Position numbers and translations under genes: made by a program. DNA of 64,000 nt from Erwinia_E haradaeae_B (GTDB taxonomy: Bacteria; Pseudomonadota; Gammaproteobacteria; Enterobacterales; Enterobacteriaceae). The stretch spans positions 930,001-994,000 of the forward strand of contig NZ_LR217730.1 of the NCBI RefSeq assembly GCF_900698985.1, given 5' to 3'. Below are positions 1 through 10,090 of the stretch, piece after piece. Each line of letters begins with the position of its first letter. Position 1 is the first letter of the stretch. The notes beneath the pieces were generated by a model. That model saw only the letters and a list, made by a program, of their open reading frames with translations, searched no databases and had not been told where the DNA came from.

Positions 1-2049
1 TATTAACTATTAAGCTCGAGAAACACCTAGTATATTATTACTAATAACAAAATAAAAAAATAAAAGAACAAAAACTATTACTATATTGCATGCGCTATTA
101 AAATATTTTATGCTAATTTTAATTTACATTAAATTCTATTATTCTATGCACTTACTATTTTATAGATATAAAATAAATATTACATAGCATAATAAATATA
201 TCTATAAACAGAGTTTATATAATTTATTCCTAAATATAACCACTATTACAGTTATAAAATCTAACGACACCAGTTGAATTTAATAAAAATTATTTTACTT
301 TATCATATGCGCACTATCTAATATATTTTTATATTTTTTATACATAATTTTTATTATATTTAATAGAAGCATTCTATGCTATACCTAAGTTAAATTATAC
401 TCATTAAGATTCATTATCTTTAAGATGAGATCTATATCCTGAGTATTTTATGTATTTTAGATAGATAAACAATATTATATTAAGCACTATGTTCTAATAT
501 AATTCTTATTACTAAATATTAATCTTAAAAGTGATCTCAATGATTAATATATAAAACAAGATCACATCGTATACATGAAATCAGTAATGAACACTTAAAA
601 TATCACTTATAATTGATCATACATATTATAATAAAAAACTCTATAGAGTACCTAATAATTAAGTTATTATTAGGATAATATATAAAAAATTAATGATCTA
701 TTATAAAATAGAAATTAAAAATTACATATTCTGATTATAATCTTATTGTACAGTGATCTAAATATTTCAGAATCATATGAAGTCATCTCAAGATCTAATC
801 TCAAAAAAAATAATAACAATATAAATTACATAAATAGTTCTGATCCAAAATGCTGTTAATGATTTATTATAATCTGAAGCATAAATGCAAAATAAATGTA
901 TTAAATCCAGTCATTATAATGACAGTATCATTACGCATTATTGAATTAAAACTAATATCGTATTGTTATATTTATCTCTATCTATCTATAAGAAGAATGA
1001 TAAAAACTGTTGTTGCAAAATAGATTTAAAAACAAAATTTTTCTCTCAAAAAAAACATAAAAGTCATTCTAGTGTACCGAAACTTTATAATCATATTACT
1101 ATAATCTTATAATATGTTACTTTATAGTATTGTATTAATGTAGTATTGTATTAATGAAAAAAATAAATAATATTTTTATATTTTTATATTATACTTTTAT
1201 ATACTAAGAATCTCCCCAATTTTTAAAAAAAATATAAAACTTAAATACCTTGTTAATAATTACTAATAAGTCTATTAATCAATAACACCTCCATTACATT
1301 ATGACACTCTTCATAAATAAAAATTAATTATGTTTAATCAAAACATATCGAAATACCCTAAGTATCTAATATACCTATTATGTTATATAATAAATATATA
1401 TGCACACACAGTCCTTAAGAGATATATTTATTAATATTTTGCCATTGTTTTGTTATGCTATTCTACAAAAAGCATATTCTTATTAGAATAAAGCGCCTCT
1501 CTTATAATTAAAATATCGGTAATTTTTAAAAATTATGCGATCTTTTAAAACTCACTATAAAAACATACTAAAATGATTTAACATCTCTTCTTTTATCTAA
1601 TTGAGATGACCTGAATTTTTTTTGGCATTTTATATATGATAGACACAATCTAATATAAAAATATATAAAAATTCAACACAAACTTGAGATCTCATTAATA
1701 CTTATTGATGATAATATAAACTTCTATACAAAAAACTTTAATAGAATAATAAATCTCTAAACTTAAAAAATAATTAAACGCATCTAAAAAAAATGAAAAA
1801 AATTTATATTTTATGTGATGGTTTTTTATAATTTTATTATTACATTATATCAAATAAATCATATAAAAATAATTTATTCTATTCATAGAAGGACTAAATA
1901 AAAAAATATTTCATAAACTATTATTCATATCCAATTAAAGATAATATTATTATATCATCCAGAAATAAAATAATTTTCAATATAATTTTATTATATAATC
2001 ACCCCTTATTATATTGGCACTGTAAACAACATCACACTCATACTAATAC
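1..2049. other. AT-rich non-coding stretch
   Basis: No coding region or RNA gene could be read here on either strand. The only local structures noticed are a 16-bp exact tandem duplication (1125-1156) and a short palindrome GTCATTATAATGAC at 910-923. It is probably eroded DNA from lost genes, too diverged to identify by eye. Confidence 0.5.
1125..1156. repeat. 16-bp tandem duplication
   Basis: The unit TAGTATTGTATTAATG occurs twice back to back (1125-1140 and 1141-1156) with no mismatch. It lies in non-coding DNA and looks like a recent slippage duplication. Confidence 0.85.
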
Positions 2050-2736
2050 TCAATAAGATTTTTCTAAAACAGACAGATTGAGATAGTTAAAAAGAGGCGC
2101 ATCCATTGCATTCTTAGTCCACGGAATTACTCCTAGTAAAGGAATATTTAAACGTTTTTCTAGTACTATCAGATAATCCTGAAGATAATAACTATTTTTG
2201 ATAGGATGGTTAGCAATCCACCCAAGAAAGTTTAGCCCCGTTTGACGAATAACATTGGCTGTAAGTAATGCGTGATTAATGCAACCTAATTTTAGTCCAA
2301 CAACTAAAATTACTGGAAGGTCTTCCATAATAACCCAGTCAGAATAGCTATATTTTTCCCCCAATGGTGTTAACCAGCCACCTGCTCCTTCCACTACAAC
2401 CCAGTTGGCGATCGATCCTAATGCTAGTAACCCTGCTGACAGCATACTAAAATCAATTTTTTTACCTTCTTTTTGACTAGCTAAATGTGGCGCAGTTGGA
2501 GATCTAAATGGATATGGATTTACTTGATCATAATTAATATGTACATTACTATTATTCATTAGTGCTAATGCATCGCGATTACGAAGTCCATCAGATGTGA
2601 GCGTGCACCCTGACGCCACTGGTTTATATCCTGCAGCAAGATAACCGGCACGGATAGCAGCCTGCAATAAAGCACATGTTACTATAGTTTTACCAATGTT
2701 AGTATCGGTACCAGTAATAAAAAAATATTGAGTCAT
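2050..2736 (-). CDS. bioD: ATP-dependent dethiobiotin synthetase BioD
   Basis: BioD closes the ureido ring of dethiobiotin from 7,8-diaminopelargonate, CO2 and ATP, the step before biotin synthase. The 228-residue protein carries the family P-loop GTDTNIGKT at residues 9-17, then AGYKPVASG, the VEGAGGW motif and KLGCINHALLTA, and aligns with E. coli BioD along its whole length. I start it at the ATG at 2736 (MTQYFFITGTD), which fits the family N-terminus; a TTG two codons upstream is less likely. No bioA, bioB, bioF or bioC lies beside it, so the enterobacterial bio operon is broken up here and the gene stands between two spacers of about 2 kb. It may complete a pathway whose other genes lie elsewhere, or use an intermediate supplied by a partner. 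Confidence 0.95.
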   Translation of the reverse strand: MTQYFFITGTDTNIGKTIVTCALLQAAIRAGYLAAGYKPVASGCTLTSDGLRNRDALALMNNSNVHINYDQVNPYPFRSPTAPHLASQKEGKKIDFSMLSAGLLALGSIANWVVVEGAGGWLTPLGEKYSYSDWVIMEDLPVILVVGLKLGCINHALLTANVIRQTGLNFLGWIANHPIKNSYYLQDYLIVLEKRLNIPLLGVIPWTKNAMDAPLFNYLNLSVLEKSY

Positions 2737-3799
2737 GATCAATGTACCCCGAAAAATAAAGCTTTGAACTATTTAAAATAATTATCTTACTTGTAACTAG
2801 TTCTATAATTAAGCCCCTTAATCGGTTTTTGAAAACTATCTTTAAAAGTTTTTATTACTAGGTAAATAAAAGTAATTTAGAGACTGTATGTATCTAGTAT
2901 GAAGTATTAAATAATATTTAATAAATATATTTTATTAATTTTACTTCATAGTAAATGCAATTTAATTGAAAAAATCTCAAAAAATTCATCAATAATGTTT
3001 AAAACAAAAAGATTATGTAATATTAATAAATCTTTATAGAAAAATCAATAATATTTCATACGATGTTAGTTAATAATTCACAAAAATTAATATAATTTAA
3101 AATATACAATATATTAATATAATTTGAACTAGATTCATTATTTTTTTTAGATATTAACAATGCACCGCTTGATTATCTTTAGCTATATTCATATGTTATA
3201 TGCTATACTTATTTAATATATTAAAATAATTAATAATTATATATGTCTATTATTATATCGATCTAAATTATCTTTTATCTAAAATTAGATAAACACTTTA
3301 ATGACTTGATTATTATCAATCTCACTACTTTATCAAGCACTTTCTGATTGCCTAAGATTATATATATATTATTTTATCTTTCAAAATTTTAAGAGAACCG
3401 AAATTACTAATATCAATGTAACAAAACATTAATGATATTTAAAGGCATCACAATAAAACCTTATTCTCTTCAGGTCAGAGCTAAAATCAGATCTCTCTCT
3501 TAAATTTTACTTAATAACTAAAAATACCTACAAAACCATTTAATTTTAATTTTTATGATCACATGATTGTAAAAAATAAATCCTGAACCTCTAGTAAAAA
3601 TATAACTTATTCTTGAATTGATTTTATAAATACAAAATTAATATCTATACCATAATGAATATAATTTTATACCACTATAAATATATTGTTTATATTTACA
3701 TTACCCTATAATAGTTATTCATAACATGTAAAAACATCTCTATAAACAGATGACCTCTGTAAATCATTAAACAAAATATCACTACAATATAAATAAATT

Positions 3800-3824
3800 T
3801 CATTCACCAATCCTAGGTGAATGA
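3800..3824 (-). terminator. Possible minus-strand terminator hairpin
   Basis: CATTCACC (3801-3808) pairs perfectly with GGTGAATG (3816-3823) around a 7-base loop, plus one more A-T pair. On the minus strand the stem is followed by AAATTTATTTA, a weak U-rich tail. It is relatively GC-rich for its surroundings. Confidence 0.35.
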
Positions 3825-4024
3825 GAATATATTAATAACAATCGTAATTTAATTAAAAAATCTAAAAACTATAATAATTATTTTTAGAAAAAACTACATA
3901 ATAAATAACCTCTAAAAATAAAAAATACCATATATCTTATGCTCTCTCCAAATTTACTCATATAAATAATCAATCATGATTCAATCATGCGCGTCTCTAA
4001 AATAATACATATTATATATTTAAT

Positions 4025-4071
4025 CAAAAAAAATAAAACTCATCATTCGTACCGTAAAGAATGATGATGAG
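4025..4071 (-). terminator. Rho-independent terminator, minus strand
   Basis: Read on the minus strand, an arm ending in CATCATTC, a 10-base loop and GAATGATGAG form a 9-10 bp stem that is followed directly by TTTTATTTTTTTT. This is a classical intrinsic terminator arrangement. It lies about 0.87 kb beyond the stop of the HAF-repeat gene, so it either ends a long 3' tail of that transcript or belonged to a gene now lost between 4072 and 4937. Confidence 0.6.
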
Positions 4072-4937
4072 CATAATAAATGAAAAACTACTTACATAAT
4101 ACCGAATATCTCTTTAAGAATAACGATAAATATCAATACTATTTGACATATGCCATCCGCTGAAAAAAATCAAAAAGTTATTAGTTTTTACTAAAAAACT
4201 ATATAAAATATGATATGCCTAGTAAAATACTAATAATATAAAATAACATTAATATATTATAGAGAAGATTATTATATAATCATAACATGGATAGACTATG
4301 ATATGTAATCATTACATTATGATAAAGTAACTAATGAAAAAATTATATTTTAAAACATTGTTTTTAGCTTAACATCACATGTAAGCACTAAAAATGAACC
4401 AGTAAATAATATTTTATGAAAATAATTTAATAACTTCTATATTCTATCTACAACCTCTCATTAATTATTGTTAAATAGTAAAAAATAAATTAACATATAT
4501 AAATTTTTCTATATCTACAACAGTCGTCTAGAAAATCTCCCACATGATCATTTACAAAAATAAAATTTTAAATGATAACAATAAAAAAACCATAGCATAA
4601 AAACAAAGGAAACACCTCATGTACAAACTAATAATAACCAAGCTACACCTAAAATAGCAAAAACTAGATAAACTATCACTTACTCATATATAAAGGGTGC
4701 TAATTAACTTGGATACAAATCATTTATCTACCTATATTCATGGGTTGGTATAATACAATGCTACGCAATACTTGAGTATCTTTTAAAGATCTATAAAAAA
4801 TTTTTATTTGACTCCACTATCAATATATTAGTCATTTTAAATTGACAAAGGAATAATAAAAAAACCATACATACCTGATAATGATGTATATTCATTATGA
4901 TATCTTATGAGTCTTCTTAATATATAGACAATAAATA

Positions 4938-7154
4938 TCAAAATGTTCCGGTTAAACTACAAGAAAACTTCCAATTCTCATGCCCGGAAGTGCCCGGAAT
5001 CATTGATTCAAATATAGATATAGAAATATTATTACTTAATGTATACACCATCCCGTTCTTTAAAGTAGTAGAGGTTTTTGGTGAACTATCACGAATACCA
5101 AGACGGCTAGTTTCATAAATACTGGAATTTGATATTAAATCATTCTCCTTAAGGATATGCTCTATTTTAATCCCAGAAAGCCATATCAAATGACGCACAA
5201 TCGAAACTCGAATGTCAGCTCCAAGATCTCCACGTGCATTACTATGATTAATCCTATTATAGGACACAGGAAGAGTAATCATATCATCTTCTTGATATGC
5301 ATTACGAGAAAAATGGTTATAACGTAAACCTGTATGCCAAAAAAATAAAACAGCTTGACTAATAATAGGGTTTCCACCTCCCCATTCTACAGATGAACTA
5401 AATCCATTTAGCGTACTATTACCTCGGCCATGTTCAGTGTGAGGTAATGCAAATCGTTCAATATCAACTTCATACTGACTAACAGATATAGCCGGACGGA
5501 AATAGATTTCTCCGAATCTTTTAGGCGCATGCCAGTCAGCATATAACCCAAATCCAAGATTGTTTCCATTCATTTTGTAGCTATCAGGAAAATAACGAGA
5601 TAATGGATGTGTAATAACACCTCCCAGAGAAAATGTTTCTGTAACTCCATATCCTAAATTGACCACAGGTGTGACATTTTTCATCATAAACGTTGCAGGT
5701 TTAGTATAGATTAACCAACATAACCGGTTATCTCCAGCAACGCATCCTTTCTGTAAATTTGTTAAAGTATGCTCTTGTGATTTAATTAGTGTAAAAGTAT
5801 CAGCAGAAACTTGGCTGATAGCAGAGCGGGTATTAATGGAATCAACCAAAAATGGTTTCATCATATGTATATTTTTATCTTCAATTAATTTTTTCGAACC
5901 AACAGAATTGATCGGCAAGGAAGGAGAAACCTCTCGCGGTACTCTAAATAAAAATGGATGCTTTACTCTATCATCTGTATCAGATTCCCCGAAAGCGATT
6001 TTTCCGTTAGGAGAAAAAGAAAAGATCTCAGAAGATCCAGAAAGATCATTTTTTAATGTACCTAAATCAATTTTATCTTGCCAATCTTTACCAGACCAAA
6101 TAATTGCATGACACACAGAACTGTGTGCATTAACACTAGAATATCCACCTGCTATTAGACCATCAGGAGAAAGAGATAAGACTTTAGATTCCCCGGAGGC
6201 ATTGCTACTTAGTGTACCTAAATTAACTTGTTTTACCCAATTATCACCTAACCACACAGTAGCTTGAGGAACTTGTTTTTCATTAATCCTAAACCCACCT
6301 GCTATTTTTCCATCAAAAGATAAAGCTAATACCTCAGATACAGAATTGTTAAACAGTTTATCAAAAACACTATCAGAAGATGATCTATCAACAATAGTCT
6401 TTTTTTCCCAATTATCACCAGACCAAATAATCGCATGCGAAGCATGTCTGTTGCGGCTCATATATCCCCCCGCTACTTTTCCATCACCCGATAATACTGA
6501 CACCCCAGAGTATATAGGATATTCGGCATGTTCTATATCCATTCCAACATTAGTATAAGTCCCCCAATGATCACCAGACCAAATCGCGCCCGTAAGCAAA
6601 TCTTTATCATTTGCACTCGAGTGGCCTCCTGCTATTTTTCCATCAGCAGACAAAGAAGATACTTCAGAGACTATAGCGTGATTCGATCTCTTACTATCTA
6701 TATCAGTTGCTGTTTTCCAGTTATCCCCAGACCATATCACTGCATGGCGGGAATCTGTATTAACAGGAGTGGAATAACCTCCCGCTATTTTTCCATCAGC
6801 AGATAAAGCTAATATGCTTGCCATTCCTGTATTATCAGATTTTAATGTGCCTAATTTAGTTGGATGTAACCAAGATAAGCCAGACCAAACAGAAGCTTGC
6901 CTCTGGTATTCCTGAATAGAAGAATATCCTCCTGCGACTTCTCCATTAGAAGAGATGGCATATACTACATGAGACTCAGGATCAGCAGGAGATGCTAATT
7001 GTGTTTTTAATACATCATCGGAAGATTCCTCTTTGGGTAATATTGGTATATCCATGGCAAAAACTAAAGGAATTGCACTAAAAAAAAATAACAAATAGAA
7101 AATATAATGAGTGTACTTACAACATTTATTAATTATTGCATTAAAAAATTTCAT
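4938..7154 (-). CDS. Secreted HAF-repeat protein with autotransporter-like barrel
   Basis: This 738-residue protein begins with a Sec-type signal peptide (basic start, hydrophobic 18-31, likely cleavage after VFA33). Residues 63-405 hold seven repeats of about 50-57 residues, each with a core like DGKIAGG (near 69, 119, 170, 223, 280, 330, 382); six are followed by a WSGDNW-type motif. This matches the HAF family of extracellular repeats. Residues 410-490 form a linker with a cysteine pair (C471, C479). The last 245 residues alternate polar and hydrophobic positions and end in ...LTGTF with a terminal aromatic residue, as outer-membrane barrels do, so I read it as an autotransporter-type translocator. 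The role is unknown; surface display of the repeat domain is inferred. The frame is fully open, but the gene stands alone, with 2.2 kb and 1.4 kb of non-coding DNA on its two sides. The barrel assignment is weaker than the repeat assignment. Confidence 0.75.
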   Translation of the reverse strand: MKFFNAIINKCCKYTHYIFYLLFFFSAIPLVFAMDIPILPKEESSDDVLKTQLASPADPESHVVYAISSNGEVAGGYSSIQEYQRQASVWSGLSWLHPTKLGTLKSDNTGMASILALSADGKIAGGYSTPVNTDSRHAVIWSGDNWKTATDIDSKRSNHAIVSEVSSLSADGKIAGGHSSANDKDLLTGAIWSGDHWGTYTNVGMDIEHAEYPIYSGVSVLSGDGKVAGGYMSRNRHASHAIIWSGDNWEKKTIVDRSSSDSVFDKLFNNSVSEVLALSFDGKIAGGFRINEKQVPQATVWLGDNWVKQVNLGTLSSNASGESKVLSLSPDGLIAGGYSSVNAHSSVCHAIIWSGKDWQDKIDLGTLKNDLSGSSEIFSFSPNGKIAFGESDTDDRVKHPFLFRVPREVSPSLPINSVGSKKLIEDKNIHMMKPFLVDSINTRSAISQVSADTFTLIKSQEHTLTNLQKGCVAGDNRLCWLIYTKPATFMMKNVTPVVNLGYGVTETFSLGGVITHPLSRYFPDSYKMNGNNLGFGLYADWHAPKRFGEIYFRPAISVSQYEVDIERFALPHTEHGRGNSTLNGFSSSVEWGGGNPIISQAVLFFWHTGLRYNHFSRNAYQEDDMITLPVSYNRINHSNARGDLGADIRVSIVRHLIWLSGIKIEHILKENDLISNSSIYETSRLGIRDSSPKTSTTLKNGMVYTLSNNISISIFESMIPGTSGHENWKFSCSLTGTF

Positions 7155-8555
7155 AAAACATAATGCCCTTCGAGAAAGCCTGATAAAATCTATAATTACG
7201 TAAATTTATTAACTACATATAACTATTATTTAATAATTCTTATTTCATATTTGTATAAATAAGATGTATGAAGTTAACATATATATGCTATCTTTATTTA
7301 TAATGTTTCACACTTGATCTCTAATTGTTCAGAATTAACCAACAGAATCTGTTATAATCTAGTGTCATAATAAATAAATAGTCATTAAAATTAATATAGA
7401 TATATTGATTGAAATAGGTATTAAATAACCTTATATAACTAAAAAGCATATTTTAAATTTTTAATATAATAATTACTGTGATTGTATTTTTACTAGAAGA
7501 AAAAAACTTTTAGTAACTAATACCATTAAATTTGTATCTTATTTGTTAATTAAAAACTGATACAATTTTAAATACTATTTAGCAATGGTATAATATAAGT
7601 ATATAGGTTTTATAATAACATCTATTCAAGAAATATTACCCCTATATTAGAAACATTAATTCCCTCTTATAAATAAAATTTAATAAATAAATTCATTGAA
7701 TCTGATAATCACAAGTAATTGTTATCATAAAATATATCATCTCTATCACTAAAAGAACCACAATAACAATTGTGACTGATAAATAGTAATCTTGTAATGT
7801 TAATTTTAAAAAAATTTATAGAGGAGATATTAGAATAGTAAATATTCAAATGATTATCAAACACTTAAAAATACCTTCTAAATAGAATTTAGTTGAAGCG
7901 ATCATTACACTTTACATTATGTTTATAATTTAATTATAAACATAATGTAAATAAATTATGATTATAATATTTATGATATTATAAATAATAGATAAGAATA
8001 TTAAAAATAATTTTATTACCAGGGCTATATTGTAAACAATATAGCCCTGGTATGTTCATATGTCATATCCGATTATATAATCTAAACACTATATCATGCA
8101 GTTAGTGTCTATAATAAAAAATATCACATATATAATATAATATTATACATGTTTACTTATTTTAAAAACCAGATATTATAAATAATATAAGAATAGAATT
8201 TAGAATTTTAAGAACTATAAAAAATTAAATTTTAACATATCATTATAGTGTTTCTAATAAAATTAATAACTTTGAGGACACTCATTACCTCATAACAATC
8301 AAAGTCCATCACTCAACTAGTTATGTATGTCATATTCATTAAAGTAATACGATACAGATCATAAGATCCTTTACTGTTTAAAATTTTAAAATTACTACAC
8401 CCAAAATTAAACTAATTATACTCAAACTCATTAATATCAATTTAAAGATGTTATATCCTAAATATATTGTTCATACATCTAAGATCTGTGTGTTTTAATA
8501 TGTTATAATTTTTAGTGTAATTGCTACCACACTAGCTCTCAGGTATAGAAAAAAC
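7155..8555. other. AT-rich non-coding stretch upstream of metK
   Basis: About 1.4 kb between the divergent HAF-repeat gene and metK. No gene or riboswitch could be read. The one striking element is a perfect 16-bp hairpin at 8017-8052. Confidence 0.5.
8017..8052. repeat. Perfect 16-bp inverted repeat (hairpin)
   Basis: TACCAGGGCTATATTG at 8017-8032 is followed by a 4-base loop (TAAA) and its exact reverse complement at 8037-8052. It contains a GC-rich block (CCAGGGC) in a very AT-rich spacer. On the minus strand the stem is followed by ATAAAATTATTTTT, an imperfect U-tract, so a minus-strand terminator is the likeliest reading. On the plus strand there is no U-tract. Confidence 0.7.
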
Positions 8556-9728
8556 ATGTCTACATATCTTTTTACGTCCGAATCAGTATCAGAAGGGCAT
8601 CCTGATAAGATTGCTGATCAAATTTCTGACGCTGTGCTAGATGCCATCCTTGAACAGGATCCACAAGCCAAGGTAGCCTGTGAAACATATGTAAAAACAG
8701 GTATGGTTATGGTTGGCGGTGAAATCTCTACTACCGCCTGGGTAGATATTGAAGAAATTACCCGACAGAGCATTCGAGATATTGGCTATATTCATTCTGA
8801 TATGGGGTTTGATGCAAATTCTTGTTCTGTACTAAACGCTATTGGTAAACAATCACCCGATATTAATCAGGGCATCAATCGCCCTAACCCAGTTGAACAG
8901 GGGGCTGGTGATCAAGGGTTAATGTTTGGATATGCAACCAATGAAACAGATGTTCTTATGCCAGCGCCAGTAACTTATGCACATCGACTGGTTCAGAGAC
9001 AATCTCAAGTTAGAAAAAACGGAACGCTGCCCTGGCTTCGTCCAGATGCAAAAAGTCAGCTCACATTTCAGTACGAAGACGGAAAGATTATTGGCATTGA
9101 TACGGTTGTGTTCTCCACTCAACATTCAGAAGAAATCTTACAAAAAGATATTCAAGAGGCAGTACTGGAAGAAATTATCAAGCCTATTCTGCCACAAAAA
9201 TGGATACACAACACTATAAAGTACTATATTAACCCCACTGGTCGCTTTGTTATAGGCGGCCCAATGGCTGACTGCGGATTAACTGGTCGTAAGATTATAG
9301 TAGATACTTATGGCGGCATGGCTCGTCATGGTGGCGGAGCATTCTCTGGCAAGGACCCTTCAAAAGTTGATCGCTCTGCTGCATACGCAGCACGATATGT
9401 CGCAAAAAATATTATTGCTGCCGGACTTGCCGAAAAGTGTGAAATTCAGATTTCTTATGCTATAGGAATCTCTGAACCAACCTCAATTATGATAGAAACA
9501 TTTGGTACCGAAAAAATAAAAACTCAAACGCTAATTCTATTAGTACGTAAAATCTTTGACTTAAGACCATACGGTATTATTCAGATGTTAAATTTGCTTC
9601 GCCCGATCTATCGTGAAACCGCTACTTATGGTCATTTTGGTCGTGAACAGTTTCCATGGGAAAAAACCGACAAAGCTATTCAGCTACGGGAAGAATCTGG
9701 GCTAAAGAGTCTTACTTCAATAGAATAA
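8556..9728 (+). CDS. metK: S-adenosylmethionine synthetase MetK
   Basis: MetK makes S-adenosylmethionine from methionine and ATP, the methyl and radical donor used among others by the QueE enzyme encoded nearby. The 390-residue protein matches E. coli MetK (384) from LFTSESVSEGHPDKIADQ at the N-terminus through GAGDQGLMFGYA, the P-loop-like GGGAFSGKDPSKVDRSAAY and GHFGRE near the C-terminus. It is full length with all signature segments intact and six extra residues at the end. The ATG has only a weak, distant AGG upstream. It stands alone, with spacers on both sides. Confidence 0.98.
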   Translation: MSTYLFTSESVSEGHPDKIADQISDAVLDAILEQDPQAKVACETYVKTGMVMVGGEISTTAWVDIEEITRQSIRDIGYIHSDMGFDANSCSVLNAIGKQSPDINQGINRPNPVEQGAGDQGLMFGYATNETDVLMPAPVTYAHRLVQRQSQVRKNGTLPWLRPDAKSQLTFQYEDGKIIGIDTVVFSTQHSEEILQKDIQEAVLEEIIKPILPQKWIHNTIKYYINPTGRFVIGGPMADCGLTGRKIIVDTYGGMARHGGGAFSGKDPSKVDRSAAYAARYVAKNIIAAGLAEKCEIQISYAIGISEPTSIMIETFGTEKIKTQTLILLVRKIFDLRPYGIIQMLNLLRPIYRETATYGHFGREQFPWEKTDKAIQLREESGLKSLTSIE

Positions 9729-10090
9729 ATTGTTAAATCTCTGTGCCTCTTAAAATTTATATAAATTTCAGAAATTATAAAACTCAAAAAACATATCTAT
9801 ATTTAATATAGTAATTAAACTAATCATTATACTGTATTATATAGAATGTATACAGAAGTGACAGCATTCTGAAATAAATAATAAAATTGATGGGTGATGA
9901 ACATTCTATTAAAAAATACTAGAATACTGAAGCATCTTCAAATTATATAACAATTTAAGGGAACCATGCATACGTTATGATACAAACTCCTTCTGTGCAT
10001 ACATGCACCTGTAGCGCATATTTTTCGATATAAAAACCATTATCTATTATCACTATATAGATATTTATAAAAAAACAAACAGGAGAGCAC
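9729..10090. other. Spacer between metK and pepA
   Basis: About 360 bp without a readable gene. An AT-only palindrome at 9753-9768 is the only structure noticed. A good ribosome binding site (AGGAG) for pepA sits at its end. Confidence 0.5.

Larger units (their letters stand above)
2737..4937. other. AT-rich non-coding stretch between bioD and the HAF-repeat gene
   Basis: About 2.2 kb with no readable gene. It holds two hairpins that look like minus-strand terminators (about 3800-3824 and 4025-4071), suggesting that one or more minus-strand transcription units once ended here. Confidence 0.5.

Noticed and set aside
5836..6806. Three plus-strand open frames opposite the HAF-repeat gene
   Set aside because: They mirror the repeat periodicity of the minus-strand gene, have no ribosome binding sites of note and resemble no family.
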